Of a DNA stretch of 64,000 nt, positions 52,802 through 61,952 are shown piece by piece. Each line of letters opens with the position of its first letter. Within the stretch, counting starts at the first letter, position 1. The notes beneath the pieces were generated by a model. That model did not search any database, was not told the DNA's origin, and saw only the letters and a list, made by a program, of their open reading frames with translations. Source of the DNA: Chryseosolibacter sp964551035 (GTDB lineage: Bacteria > Bacteroidota > Bacteroidia > Cytophagales > Cyclobacteriaceae); NCBI GenBank assembly GCA_964551035.1, contig CAZKBK010000007.1, forward strand, positions 1-64,000, written 5' to 3'. A program made the translations under genes and the position numbers.

Positions 52802-53620
52802 ATGACGATTCAGGAGAAGCAACAGCAGCCGATTGGCGTTTTCGATAGCGGTATCGGAGGCCTCACCGTGGCGCAGGCCATCAAGGAACTGCTGCCCCGT
52901 GAGCACTTGATCTATTTCGGCGACACGGCCCACCTGCCCTATGGCGACAAATCAGAGGCCGCAATCCAGGCCTATTCCGTTCGCATCTCCAATGTCCTGC
53001 TCAGGAAAGGTTGTAAAGTGATTGTCATCGCCTGTAATTCGGCGAGTTCCGCCGCGTATGAATTGCTAAAGGAATATGTCCGCACGGATACGCACATCAT
53101 CAACGTGATCGACCCGATGGTGGATTTGGTTGGCGCCGCGTATGCCGGGCGAAACGTCGGGCTCATTGGCACCAAACGCACGGTGCAATCGGGCGTCTAT
53201 GCGCGAAAAATTGAGGAGTTGAACAAAGGGATCACCCTCCGTTCCATGGCAGCACCACTCCTGGCGCCAATGATCGAGGAGGGGTTCTTCAACAACCAGA
53301 TCAGCCACGATGTTATTGACCAATACCTGTCGGACCCGGAACTCCAAAACATTGACGCCCTCATCCTCGCCTGCACCCATTACCCCCTCATAAAGAAGGA
53401 AATCTCCGCCTGGTATGGAGACCGTATTCCGATCCTGGATTCCTCCGAAGTCGTAGCCCGGGCACTGAAGCGCTACCTGCAGGGCAGCGATCTGCTCAAC
53501 GAAGGCGGCGAAGGGCAGGACCATTTCCTCGTTTCCGACTACACGGAATCATTCGAGTCATCGGCGCGCACATTCTTTCGCAAAAGCGTCGCCCTTGAAA
53601 AGCACCCGTTGTGGGAGTGA
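52802..53620 (+). CDS. murI: glutamate racemase
   Basis: A 272-residue racemase that makes D-glutamate for peptidoglycan. PIGVFDSGIGGLTVAQAIKE is the family start; the two catalytic cysteines lie in VIACNSASSAAYE and ILACTHYPLI. ATG at 52802 is preferred over an in-frame start at 52769 that falls inside the terminator. Normal length. nuoH follows 63 bases later. Confidence 0.95.
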   Translation: MTIQEKQQQPIGVFDSGIGGLTVAQAIKELLPREHLIYFGDTAHLPYGDKSEAAIQAYSVRISNVLLRKGCKVIVIACNSASSAAYELLKEYVRTDTHIINVIDPMVDLVGAAYAGRNVGLIGTKRTVQSGVYARKIEELNKGITLRSMAAPLLAPMIEEGFFNNQISHDVIDQYLSDPELQNIDALILACTHYPLIKKEISAWYGDRIPILDSSEVVARALKRYLQGSDLLNEGGEGQDHFLVSDYTESFESSARTFFRKSVALEKHPLWE

Positions 53621-53683
53621 GGAAAGGAAAAACCGCTTTATCTGGCAGAGAACCGCGATATTTCCCATCTTGTCGTGGCTTTG

Positions 53684-54775
53684 ATGACCCTATCGACCAC
53701 ATTAGCTTTCTTTCTTCCCTTCCTGGTCGGCTACACCGTCTTGGCCATTTACGCTGAACGTAAACTATCGGCCTTCATGCAGGACCGGCTTGGACCCATG
53801 GAGGTCGGGTATTACGGACTGGCGCAAACCATTGCTGATCTTTTGAAACTCATTCAAAAGGAGGACATCGTGCCTGCGAACGCCGACAAGGGCATGTTCC
53901 GTTCGGCACCGCTCGCCATCTTTGTTTCTGTATTCGCCGGTTTTGCCGTGCTGCCCCTCAGCCCCTCCTGGGGCGGGGCAGGTATCGCGTCAGGCGTTTT
54001 TTTCCTCTTAGCGATCATCTCCCTGGATGTGATTGGCATCGTGATGGCCGGATGGAGTTCCAACAACAAATACAGTGTACTGGGAACCATGCGCTCAGCG
54101 GCGCAGATCATTTCCTATGAGATCCCGCTGGGGTTGTCGGTACTGTGTGTGTGTCTTCTTTGCGGGACATTAGACCTGCAGGCAATTTCCTATCAGCAGG
54201 GCATCCTTTCAGATGCCCCGCGCTACTTCCTGGAAATCCCGGCCCTGAACATCGACACAACGGTGTGGGGTGGGGTCTTCAGTTGGAATATTTTCAGAAT
54301 GCCGATCCTGTTCGTCGTGTGGGTGGTTTTCTTCATTTCCTCGCTCGCCGAAGCGAACCGCGCTCCATTCGACCTTCCCGAAGCTGAATCAGAACTGGTA
54401 CAGGGATATCAGACCGAGTACTCCGGATTCCGGTGGGCCGTGATCATGCTGGGTGAGTATGCAATGATGCTTTTGGTGAGTATATTAGGGGTTGTGTTGT
54501 TCTTCGGAAGTTGGAATACGCCACTGCCCGACTTGGGTAGGGTGCGCCTGGCGACCTGGTCGACGGGCGAACCCGGTACGCTGGCCGCTTCCCTATGGGG
54601 AATTTTCTGGTTAGTAACGAAATCTTTATTTTTCGTAGCCGTACAAATGTGGGTGCGCTGGACCTACCCCCGTTTAAGGGTGGATCAGCTCATGAGCCTA
54701 AGCTGGAAATATCTCACACCCATCGGGTTGGTTATGGTGATTGTTTGTGCTTTCTGGAAAATCGTTTTTATATAA
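53684..54775 (+). CDS. nuoH: NADH-quinone oxidoreductase subunit H
   Basis: A 363-residue NuoH, the membrane subunit of complex I forming part of the quinone chamber. FLVGYTVLAIYAERKLSAFM, QDRLGPMEVGYYGLAQ, DLLKLIQKEDIVPANAD and LAEANRAPFDLPEAESELVQ are the conserved loops, including the acidic residues of the quinone-linked channel. ATG at 53684 is preferred, GTG at 53675 possible. nuoA-G are not upstream; murI is. A histidine kinase gene follows 4 bases after its stop. Confidence 0.95.
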   Translation: MTLSTTLAFFLPFLVGYTVLAIYAERKLSAFMQDRLGPMEVGYYGLAQTIADLLKLIQKEDIVPANADKGMFRSAPLAIFVSVFAGFAVLPLSPSWGGAGIASGVFFLLAIISLDVIGIVMAGWSSNNKYSVLGTMRSAAQIISYEIPLGLSVLCVCLLCGTLDLQAISYQQGILSDAPRYFLEIPALNIDTTVWGGVFSWNIFRMPILFVVWVVFFISSLAEANRAPFDLPEAESELVQGYQTEYSGFRWAVIMLGEYAMMLLVSILGVVLFFGSWNTPLPDLGRVRLATWSTGEPGTLAASLWGIFWLVTKSLFFVAVQMWVRWTYPRLRVDQLMSLSWKYLTPIGLVMVIVCAFWKIVFI

Positions 54776-54779
54776 CGCC

Positions 54780-56795
54780 GTGCGTATCGTTACCTCATTT
54801 GTCGTATCATTCTTCTGCTCCCTGACGCTGTTCGGACAGGAGAAGATTGATAGTCTTAAAGCCGAGCTGGACAAAAACATCGCCGACTCGACGAGAATTC
54901 AGGTGCTTGTGGACCTGTCAAGGGCGTACCAGTATAAAGACTTCGAACAAAGCAAACGATTCGCGGAAGAGGCCGTACGGATCGCCGAGCATGACGCGCC
55001 GGATGTCATTAAGATTATCGCTTATGAAAACCTGGCGACACTCTACACGTTGAGTGGCGACTACAGCAGCGCCCTGCGCTACGACAACCTCTCCCTGCAG
55101 CAAAGCATTCGCAGCGCAGACAGCCTCAACATCACGACCAACTACAACAACATCGCAAACGACTACTTTGACCTCGGGGACTACGATGAGGCCTATTTCT
55201 ACTTCACCCAATCGTACCGGATTGCCCAACTCATCGATGACTCGTTGCGAATGACCATCGCCCTTCACAACGTTGGCCGCGTGTTTAAGGAACTGGGTCA
55301 GTACGACCGCGCGCTCGACCACCTCAAGCTTTCCCAGAATCTTAGCAGCCAGATCGAAGATGCGGAAGGTATTCCATATTCGCTTGACGAAATAGGGGAT
55401 GTATTGCTCCGCAAGCAGGAATATGATTCAGCGCTCAAGATCCTCATGAGGTCGCTCGCAATGACCCGCGAATTGGACATCCGCGTGCTCGAGCCCCGAA
55501 CCCTCACCAAGATCGCAAACGCCTACCTCCACACGAACGATTTTCGCACGGCGCTTGCCTACTATGACACGACGTACGCGCTGCATGAAAAGACCAACAA
55601 TCGTTTCGGACTCGCCGAAGTTGAACTGGGCCGCGGAGTCGTATTTATGGAACAGGCGCACTATGATGAGGCGATGGGCTACATCAATCGCGCCCTCGAT
55701 ATGGCACGGGAAACCAACGCACGCGTGCTCGAGATCAATTGCTACAACAAACTCTCCAGCCTTCTGGAACTCAAGGGGGAATACAAGAAATCCCTGGAAT
55801 ACTTCCGGATGTACAAGGCGCTTGAAGACAGCCTGTTCAGCCAGGATATGCAGGAAAAACTGCTTCGTGATCAACTGCGGTTCGAAACGGAAGCCAAGGA
55901 TACGCAGATCGCCGCGCTGAGCCAGGCACGCGAGCAGAGCGACGATGAGATCAAGCGGAAAGACTTTATTAATAATATTCTCGTCGTCGTCATGGCCCTT
56001 AGCGTCATTCTGCTTGCCACCGTCTACCGCAGTGGTCAGCGCAGACGCCAGATCAACATGCTGTTGCTGCAGCACCAGAAGGACATGGAAAAGCGCAGCG
56101 AAGAACTCGAGCGCCTTAACCAGGTCAAGGATAAATTCTTTTCTATTATTTCGCATGACCTTCGCTCGCCCATCAATGCCCTGGCGGGCCTGCTCGACCT
56201 CCTGGACAAAGGCGCCGTTTCCTCGGAGGAATTACCCAAGCACATCCGGGAACTGAAGACGAGGTTCAACCACACCCGCACCCTGCTCAACAACCTCCTT
56301 GACTGGACGCTCTTGCAGATGGACAAGCTAAACCTCCAGGCAAACAAGATTGAGTTGCGCAAGATCGTGGACGAGAACACGCAATTGCTCACTTCGATGC
56401 AGACCAAGCCGATTAAGCTTGTCAATGAGGTGCCGCACAACGCGATCGCTTTCGCCGATTCCAATACCGTAAACCTTGTGATCCGAAACCTCATTACCAA
56501 CGCCATGAAGTTTACAAACGATGGAGGTACCGTCATCATTGGCGCAAAGGAAGCCGGCATGGAGTGGCACATTTCGGTGACCGACACAGGCATTGGAATG
56601 AACGCGGACGTCCTCAAAATCCTGTTCGACAAGACTGCGCCCTACACCACGCGCGGCACCGCCAACGAAAAGGGTACCGGCCTCGGCTTGATCCTTTGCA
56701 AGGAGTTTGTGGAGAAAAACGGCGGAAAGATCTGGGTGGAAAGCAAGCCGGAACACGGCAGTAAATTTACGTTCAGCCTTCCAAAAGCGGACTGA
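54780..56795 (+). CDS. TPR sensor histidine kinase embedded in nuo operon
   Basis: A 671-residue kinase. GTG start, signal peptide (RIVTSFVVSFFCSLTLFG), about seven tetratricopeptide repeats (40-360; periplasmic), a coiled coil, one membrane helix (NNILVVVMALSVILLATVY) and a cytosolic kinase: phospho-His459 in SIISHDLRSPINALAG, N box NLVIRNLITNAMKFTNDGG, G1 VTDTGIGM and G2 GTGLGLILCKEF. No receiver is fused or adjacent. It starts 4 bases after nuoH and ends 64 before nuoI, so it should be co-transcribed with complex I genes. Confidence 0.9.
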   Translation: MRIVTSFVVSFFCSLTLFGQEKIDSLKAELDKNIADSTRIQVLVDLSRAYQYKDFEQSKRFAEEAVRIAEHDAPDVIKIIAYENLATLYTLSGDYSSALRYDNLSLQQSIRSADSLNITTNYNNIANDYFDLGDYDEAYFYFTQSYRIAQLIDDSLRMTIALHNVGRVFKELGQYDRALDHLKLSQNLSSQIEDAEGIPYSLDEIGDVLLRKQEYDSALKILMRSLAMTRELDIRVLEPRTLTKIANAYLHTNDFRTALAYYDTTYALHEKTNNRFGLAEVELGRGVVFMEQAHYDEAMGYINRALDMARETNARVLEINCYNKLSSLLELKGEYKKSLEYFRMYKALEDSLFSQDMQEKLLRDQLRFETEAKDTQIAALSQAREQSDDEIKRKDFINNILVVVMALSVILLATVYRSGQRRRQINMLLLQHQKDMEKRSEELERLNQVKDKFFSIISHDLRSPINALAGLLDLLDKGAVSSEELPKHIRELKTRFNHTRTLLNNLLDWTLLQMDKLNLQANKIELRKIVDENTQLLTSMQTKPIKLVNEVPHNAIAFADSNTVNLVIRNLITNAMKFTNDGGTVIIGAKEAGMEWHISVTDTGIGMNADVLKILFDKTAPYTTRGTANEKGTGLGLILCKEFVEKNGGKIWVESKPEHGSKFTFSLPKAD

Positions 56796-56859
56796 TCGGG
56801 CGCTGCGGCGACTTCGACAACGACCAATCCTTTTTTCTCCCTATTTTTGTTTTGCAAGC

Positions 56860-57561
56860 ATGGCAAATTCGCGAGCTACATATGGTCAGGCGATGGCAAC
56901 AGCCACCCGGTCGCTTTGGGAAGGTCTCCGGTTGACTTTGAAACACCTTTTTGCCGCGCGAAAAAGCCGCAGGCCTTTGGCAATCTTCGGACAGAACTAC
57001 TTCAAGGAGCCCGACGGCATCGCGACCATTCAATATCCCCACGAAATTCTCCCGGTGCCAGTCACCGGCCGGTATCGCCTGCACAACGAGATAGACGACT
57101 GCATCGTCTGCGACAAGTGTGCGAAGGTCTGCCCGGTCGACTGCATCACGATTGAAGCCGTGCGCGCGGTGGAGGAGTTCGGGAAAACGTCCGATGGCAC
57201 GCCCAGGCGAATCTACGCGGCGAAATTCGACATCAATATGGACCAGTGCTGTTTTTGTGGGCTCTGCACCACGGTTTGTCCGACAGAATGCCTCACCATG
57301 ACGAGCGTGTATGACTTCAGCGTGACCGACATTCGGGAGCACATTTTTGCCTATGCGGAAATGACGCCGGAGGAAATCGCGGAGAAGAAAAATCTGTTTG
57401 ACCAATATCAGCGCGATAGAAAGAAAGAAAGTGCACCGGCAGCGCCACCGTCCGGAGCGTCCACCACCGGGGCTCCCAAACCGGTGTCGCGCCCGGCATT
57501 CAGGCCGAAGGTCAAACCTTCCGGACCGACCGGGACCCCTCCCCCATCATCTACGCCATGA
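56860..57561 (+). CDS. nuoI: NADH-quinone oxidoreductase subunit I
   Basis: A 233-residue ferredoxin-like subunit carrying the N6a and N6b 4Fe-4S clusters. The motifs are CIVCDKCAKVCPVDC and CCFCGLCTTVCPTEC. ATG at 56860 (MANSRA) chosen; the longer frame enters the kinase gene. The last 50 residues form a Pro/Ser/Ala-rich tail (from PAAPPSGASTTGAPKP) beyond the usual end, of unknown role. A TATTTTTG stretch at 56842-56849 resembles a -7 element and could give an internal promoter. Overlaps nuoJ by 4 bases. Confidence 0.95.
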   Translation: MANSRATYGQAMATATRSLWEGLRLTLKHLFAARKSRRPLAIFGQNYFKEPDGIATIQYPHEILPVPVTGRYRLHNEIDDCIVCDKCAKVCPVDCITIEAVRAVEEFGKTSDGTPRRIYAAKFDINMDQCCFCGLCTTVCPTECLTMTSVYDFSVTDIREHIFAYAEMTPEEIAEKKNLFDQYQRDRKKESAPAAPPSGASTTGAPKPVSRPAFRPKVKPSGPTGTPPPSSTP

Positions 57562-58073
57562 ACCTCGAAGCACTGGTCATGTATTTCTTCATCGGGCTTA
57601 CCGCCATCTCCGGGCTCGGCGTTCTTTTGATCCGGAATGTATTCAAAGCTGCGTTGTCGCTGCTGGTGTGCCTGCTCGGGTTGGCCGCGCTCTACGTACT
57701 TTCATTCGCCGAATTCGTGGCCGTAGCGCAAATACTGGTGTATGCGGGCGGGGTGGTCGTGCTGATTCTCTTCGGTGTCATGCTTACCACCAAAATCTCC
57801 GGGAAGGCCCTGGCCGCCGGGTACGGCAACGTAGCGAGTGGTGTTCTTCTCATGATCGGATTACTATGGTTGCTGACCCCCCTGCTGCAAGATCTGCCTC
57901 ACGCGACCCCGGCAACGACGCCAACTGCGGTAGTATCTGACATTGAATCCATCGGCACGCTTTTGATGACATGGTACGCGCTGCCCTTCGAAGTAACGGG
58001 CATCATTCTTCTCCTGGCACTCGTCGGCGCCGCGGTTTCGGGCACAACAAAAAGCACCGAACCCGATGCCTGA
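57558..58073 (+). CDS. nuoJ: NADH-quinone oxidoreductase subunit J
   Basis: A 171-residue membrane subunit with five helices. VFKAALSLLVCLLGLAALYV and AQILVYAGGVVVLILFGVML are the conserved helices 2 and 3, the latter holding the pi-bulge region at the quinone/proton interface. ATG overlaps the nuoI stop (ATGA), and its own end overlaps nuoK by 8 bases, the usual tight coupling. Confidence 0.93.
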   Translation: MNLEALVMYFFIGLTAISGLGVLLIRNVFKAALSLLVCLLGLAALYVLSFAEFVAVAQILVYAGGVVVLILFGVMLTTKISGKALAAGYGNVASGVLLMIGLLWLLTPLLQDLPHATPATTPTAVVSDIESIGTLLMTWYALPFEVTGIILLLALVGAAVSGTTKSTEPDA

Positions 58074-58365
58074 CCTGCTTCCATTTTTGAGCGCATTCCT
58101 CTTCGCCATGGGCCTGGGCGTAATCGTTATCCGGCGAAATACCATCATGATGCTGATGGGCATCGAGTTGATGCTCAATGCCGCCAACCTGAACCTTATC
58201 GCCTTTGACCGACATTATCCGCACAATCAGGATGGTCAAATGTTTGCCCTATTTGTTATCATTGTAGCGGTTTGCGAAGCTGCCGTGGGTCTTGCCATTA
58301 TCCTTCGGGTTTACAAGCACTACCAGTCCTCACAACCGGACGAAATCACCGACCTTAAAGGTTAA
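58066..58365 (+). CDS. nuoK: NADH-quinone oxidoreductase subunit K
   Basis: A 99-residue three-helix subunit of the proton path. IVIRRNTIMMLMGIELMLNA and NLNLIAF contain the conserved Glu of helix 2; VAVCEAAVGLAIILRVYKHY the Glu of helix 3. Standard length. nuoL begins 5 bases after the stop with a TTG. Confidence 0.95.
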   Translation: MPDLLPFLSAFLFAMGLGVIVIRRNTIMMLMGIELMLNAANLNLIAFDRHYPHNQDGQMFALFVIIVAVCEAAVGLAIILRVYKHYQSSQPDEITDLKG

Positions 58366-58370
58366 AGTCT

Positions 58371-60293
58371 TTGGACGTGACAAGCGATATCCTTTCCGAC
58401 GTATTGGCTTACGCGTTGGCAGCTACACTGCTTCCGCTGATTTCCTTTTTTACCTCCCTGCTCATTCCGGCGCGATATTCATGGCTGGTGAGTCTGAAAG
58501 CCAATGGGCTGTTGCTGGGAAGCCTGTTCTGCGCCCTCAAGACAGCCCAGTTGGCCTGGCCTTCGGACGGGATTGTTTTTGCCACTTCGTGGTTTTCGAT
58601 CGGCGGTCATCAACTCGATGCCGCCCTGGAATTGTCCAGGCCGTCGTTGGTAATGTTGGTGGTGGTGGCCGTCATATCGTTTCTGGTGCATATCTATTCT
58701 TCAGGCTACATGGCCGAGGACCGCGGCATCCAGCGATACTTTGCCATGCTCGGTTTCTTCACGTTTTCAATGCAGGGACTGGTCCTGGCTGATAATTTAT
58801 TGCAGCTTTTTTTCTTTTGGGAACTGGTGGGTTTTTCGTCTTACATGCTGATCGGGCATTGGATGGAAAATCCGGCGGCCGGGCAGGCCGCAAAGAAAGC
58901 GTTCATCATGAATCGGATCGGCGATCTCGGTTTCATTGTCGGCATGATGATCATCTGGACCCACAGCGGTACTTTTTCGATTTCGGACCTCCTGGCGTCC
59001 GCGCCTTTTGAGTGGCAGACGGTGGGGGCATTGTGCATATTCTTTGCTGTCGCGGGAAAATCCGCGCAATTTCCGCTGTTCACCTGGCTCCCCGACGCGA
59101 TGGCTGGTCCCACGCCGGTCTCTGCGCTTATCCACGCGGCCACCATGGTTGCGGCGGGCGTGTACCTTCTGGTCAGGCTTGCGCCTGTGTTCACGCCAGA
59201 TAGCCTTATCGTTGTATCGGGGACGGGATTACTAACCGCGGTGCTCGGCGCCATTGCGGCGTTACGAGCGTTCGATCTAAAACGCATCCTCGCTTACTCC
59301 ACGATGTCACAACTCGGTCTCATGGTGATGGCGCTGGGAATGGGAGCTGTCGGCGCGGCGTTTGCCCATTTGGTCGCGCATGCGTTTTTCAAAGCCTGCT
59401 TGTTCCTTTCCGCGGGATCGGTGATCCACGGTGTACATCGTGCGCAGTTGCGGTCTCAACTCAACGTTGAGGCGCAGGATATCCGAAACATGGGCGGCCT
59501 GAAAGAAATGCTCCCGGTCACCTTTGTGACCTTCTCCATCGGCGCAGCCTCCCTGGCCGGCCTGCCCTTGTTCTCCGGTTTTCTCTCCAAGGAAGCGATG
59601 TTGTTGTCGATCATCGGCAGCACCGATTCGGCGTCGTGGCTTATGGGAGCCGGTCTGCTGCTCGTGTCCATGCTGACTGCCGTGTACGCTTTCCGAATGG
59701 TATGGATGGTGTTTATGGGTTCACCCCGTCACCAGATCGCAGCATTTGTCACGCAGGCTCCTGGCGTCATGCGCCTTCCTGCCCTGGCACTGGCCATGGC
59801 GTCTTTTTGGTTCACCATTTCGTGGAATCCGTTTATCGCCGACGGATGGCTCTTGGGCAATCCCGGACAGGCAAACCCTGGGCTCACGTTGATCTCCGCG
59901 GGATGGGTCTGCCTTGCGATGCTTGTCGGATATTTCCTGTACCACAAAGGTACATTCAGCCCGCGACCATCCGTGAACGACGTGTACTTTGTTGACCGTT
60001 TTTACCAACGATCGTTCGGGAAAATTGTCAACCTGGGCGCGAGTGTCGTGGCGTACACGGACCGGCGTTGGATCGATGGGTTCGTTCATGCCCTCGCCTA
60101 CTTTCATGTGACGTTTTCACACGTTGCCGCCTGGTTCGACAAGGCCGTTGTTGACGGCGTGGTTAATGCCGCAGCCAGGACCGCCGCCCTGGCCGGCGCA
60201 GTCGTCAGGAGTTTCCAGGGAGGAAAAATTCAGCTTTATATTTTTTGGGCGATCCTCGCGACTATTATTTTTCTAATTTGGATGTTGGATTAG
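58371..60293 (+). CDS. nuoL: NADH-quinone oxidoreductase subunit L
   Basis: A 640-residue antiporter-like proton channel with about 16 helices and the lateral amphipathic helix at the C-terminus. FFWELVGFSSYMLIG carries the channel Glu; GKSAQFPLFTWLPDAMAGPT and PVSALIHAATMVAAGVYLL the conserved Lys/His; HAFFKACLFLSAGSVIH the second Lys. TTG at 58371 is the probable start, GTG at 58377 an alternative. It is distinct from the DabB paralogue at 15116. Confidence 0.95.
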   Translation: MDVTSDILSDVLAYALAATLLPLISFFTSLLIPARYSWLVSLKANGLLLGSLFCALKTAQLAWPSDGIVFATSWFSIGGHQLDAALELSRPSLVMLVVVAVISFLVHIYSSGYMAEDRGIQRYFAMLGFFTFSMQGLVLADNLLQLFFFWELVGFSSYMLIGHWMENPAAGQAAKKAFIMNRIGDLGFIVGMMIIWTHSGTFSISDLLASAPFEWQTVGALCIFFAVAGKSAQFPLFTWLPDAMAGPTPVSALIHAATMVAAGVYLLVRLAPVFTPDSLIVVSGTGLLTAVLGAIAALRAFDLKRILAYSTMSQLGLMVMALGMGAVGAAFAHLVAHAFFKACLFLSAGSVIHGVHRAQLRSQLNVEAQDIRNMGGLKEMLPVTFVTFSIGAASLAGLPLFSGFLSKEAMLLSIIGSTDSASWLMGAGLLLVSMLTAVYAFRMVWMVFMGSPRHQIAAFVTQAPGVMRLPALALAMASFWFTISWNPFIADGWLLGNPGQANPGLTLISAGWVCLAMLVGYFLYHKGTFSPRPSVNDVYFVDRFYQRSFGKIVNLGASVVAYTDRRWIDGFVHALAYFHVTFSHVAAWFDKAVVDGVVNAAARTAALAGAVVRSFQGGKIQLYIFWAILATIIFLIWMLD

Positions 60294-60343
60294 CCATCAA
60301 CGTACGCCAACCACGAACGCCATACCGACACCGTCACTGAAGG

Positions 60344-61951
60344 ATGCAGCAATATCTCATTTCAGGCCTGATCTTCACCCCACTGATTGCGGCTGCCATC
60401 ACTTTGTTCATACCCGTGGGATCACGGCAGATACTCAGGTTAATTGCACTGGTCACAGTGGCCATTCAACTCCTCCTCGCTGTCTGCGCCGCGGTATTCT
60501 TTGACCCCGGGAAAGGCTTGCAATTTGTTGAGCAGCAACCCTGGATCACCATCAACCTCGGGTCCTGGGGATCGTTGAAAGCGGAATACTTTGTCGGTCT
60601 TGACGGCCTGAGCCTGCCCCTCGTTCTCCTTTCGGTCGGCGTCATGCTGATCGTGACGATCTCTTCCTACACCATTCAGCAAAATACGAAGGGATATTAT
60701 ATCCTGCTTCTGATCCTGAACGCGGCAATCATCGGAACTTTCACCGCGCTCGATTTACTTTTATTCTACCTGTTTTTCGAGTTCATGTTGTTGCCGATGT
60801 TTTTCCTCATTGGAATCTGGGGCGGCAGCCGTCGCGAATACGCATCCGTCAAATTTTTTCTATATACACTCTTTGGCTCGATCCTCATTTTGATCGTGAT
60901 GATCGCGTTGTATCTCTCGGTCAATGATCCCTCGGCCCACGGCTCACTCGTGCACAGTTTCAACCTGTTGCACATGAGCAATCCCATCAACTTTATCTCC
61001 AACACCATTCTTGATCCGAACAACCGAACCTTTATAGGGGGCGTGCCCGCCAGGACATGGGCCTTCCTCTTTTTGCTCATCGGATTTGCCATCAAGCTGC
61101 CCGCGTTTCCCTTGCACACGTGGCTGCCAGACGCGCACGTGGAAGCACCTACACCCGTTTCGGTTGTCCTCGCCGCGCTGCTCCTCAAGATCGGGGCGTA
61201 TGGATTGCTGCGCATCGCCTGGCCGATCTTTCCGGAAGCGGCCCTCGACCTGGCATGGGTGGTGGCGTTGTTTGGCGTCATCTCCATCATTTATGGCGCA
61301 TTGAATGCGATGGCCAGCAAGGATCTCAAGCGGCTGATCGCCTATTCGTCTGTGTCGCACATGGGTTTTGTGCTGCTCGGGATGGCCTCCATGACCGAGG
61401 AAGGCGTGACCGGCGCCGTATATCAAATGGTCAGCCATGGCATCATATCAGCGATGCTTTTTATTGTCGCCGGGGTGCTCTATGACCGGACCGGAGACCG
61501 TACGATTACAAACTATTCCGGGCTGGCATCAAAGACCCCGGCGTTCTTCGGCGCCGTTTTGATCGCATTCTTCGCTTCCATGGGACTCCCGGGCTTTTCA
61601 GGCTTTATCGCCGAAATCATGGTCTTCCTCGGCGCCTTCAAAGCCAACAGCATTAACGGTCTGATCCACGAAAGCTACGCGATAATCGCCACGGTCGGGC
61701 TCGCACTCGGCGCCGCTTACTATTTATGGACCCTTCAGCGGATGTTCTTCGGAACGTTTCATCTAAAGGGAAAAACATCGGTTAGCCTCCTGCATGATCT
61801 CGATCGACGCGAATACCTGATGCTTACGCCCCTGGCGCTGGCGGCGCTGTTCTTTGGAATTTTTCCACAGCCGCTGCTGGATCTGATCAATCCATTTACC
61901 GAGCACTTCGTCCGTTCCGTGATGTCGGCGGGAAAAAGCTTAACGTTCTGA
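60344..61951 (+). CDS. nuoM: NADH-quinone oxidoreductase subunit M
   Basis: A 535-residue proton-channel subunit with 14 helices. FFEFMLLPMFFLIGIWGG contains the channel Glu, GFAIKLPAFPLHTWLPDAHV and EAPTPVSVVLAALLLKIGAY the conserved Lys residues, and RLIAYSSVSHMGFVLLGMAS the helix 9-10 signature. It follows nuoL by 50 bases and nuoN starts 1 base after its stop codon. Confidence 0.95.
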   Translation: MQQYLISGLIFTPLIAAAITLFIPVGSRQILRLIALVTVAIQLLLAVCAAVFFDPGKGLQFVEQQPWITINLGSWGSLKAEYFVGLDGLSLPLVLLSVGVMLIVTISSYTIQQNTKGYYILLLILNAAIIGTFTALDLLLFYLFFEFMLLPMFFLIGIWGGSRREYASVKFFLYTLFGSILILIVMIALYLSVNDPSAHGSLVHSFNLLHMSNPINFISNTILDPNNRTFIGGVPARTWAFLFLLIGFAIKLPAFPLHTWLPDAHVEAPTPVSVVLAALLLKIGAYGLLRIAWPIFPEAALDLAWVVALFGVISIIYGALNAMASKDLKRLIAYSSVSHMGFVLLGMASMTEEGVTGAVYQMVSHGIISAMLFIVAGVLYDRTGDRTITNYSGLASKTPAFFGAVLIAFFASMGLPGFSGFIAEIMVFLGAFKANSINGLIHESYAIIATVGLALGAAYYLWTLQRMFFGTFHLKGKTSVSLLHDLDRREYLMLTPLALAALFFGIFPQPLLDLINPFTEHFVRSVMSAGKSLTF

Positions 61952-61952
61952 A

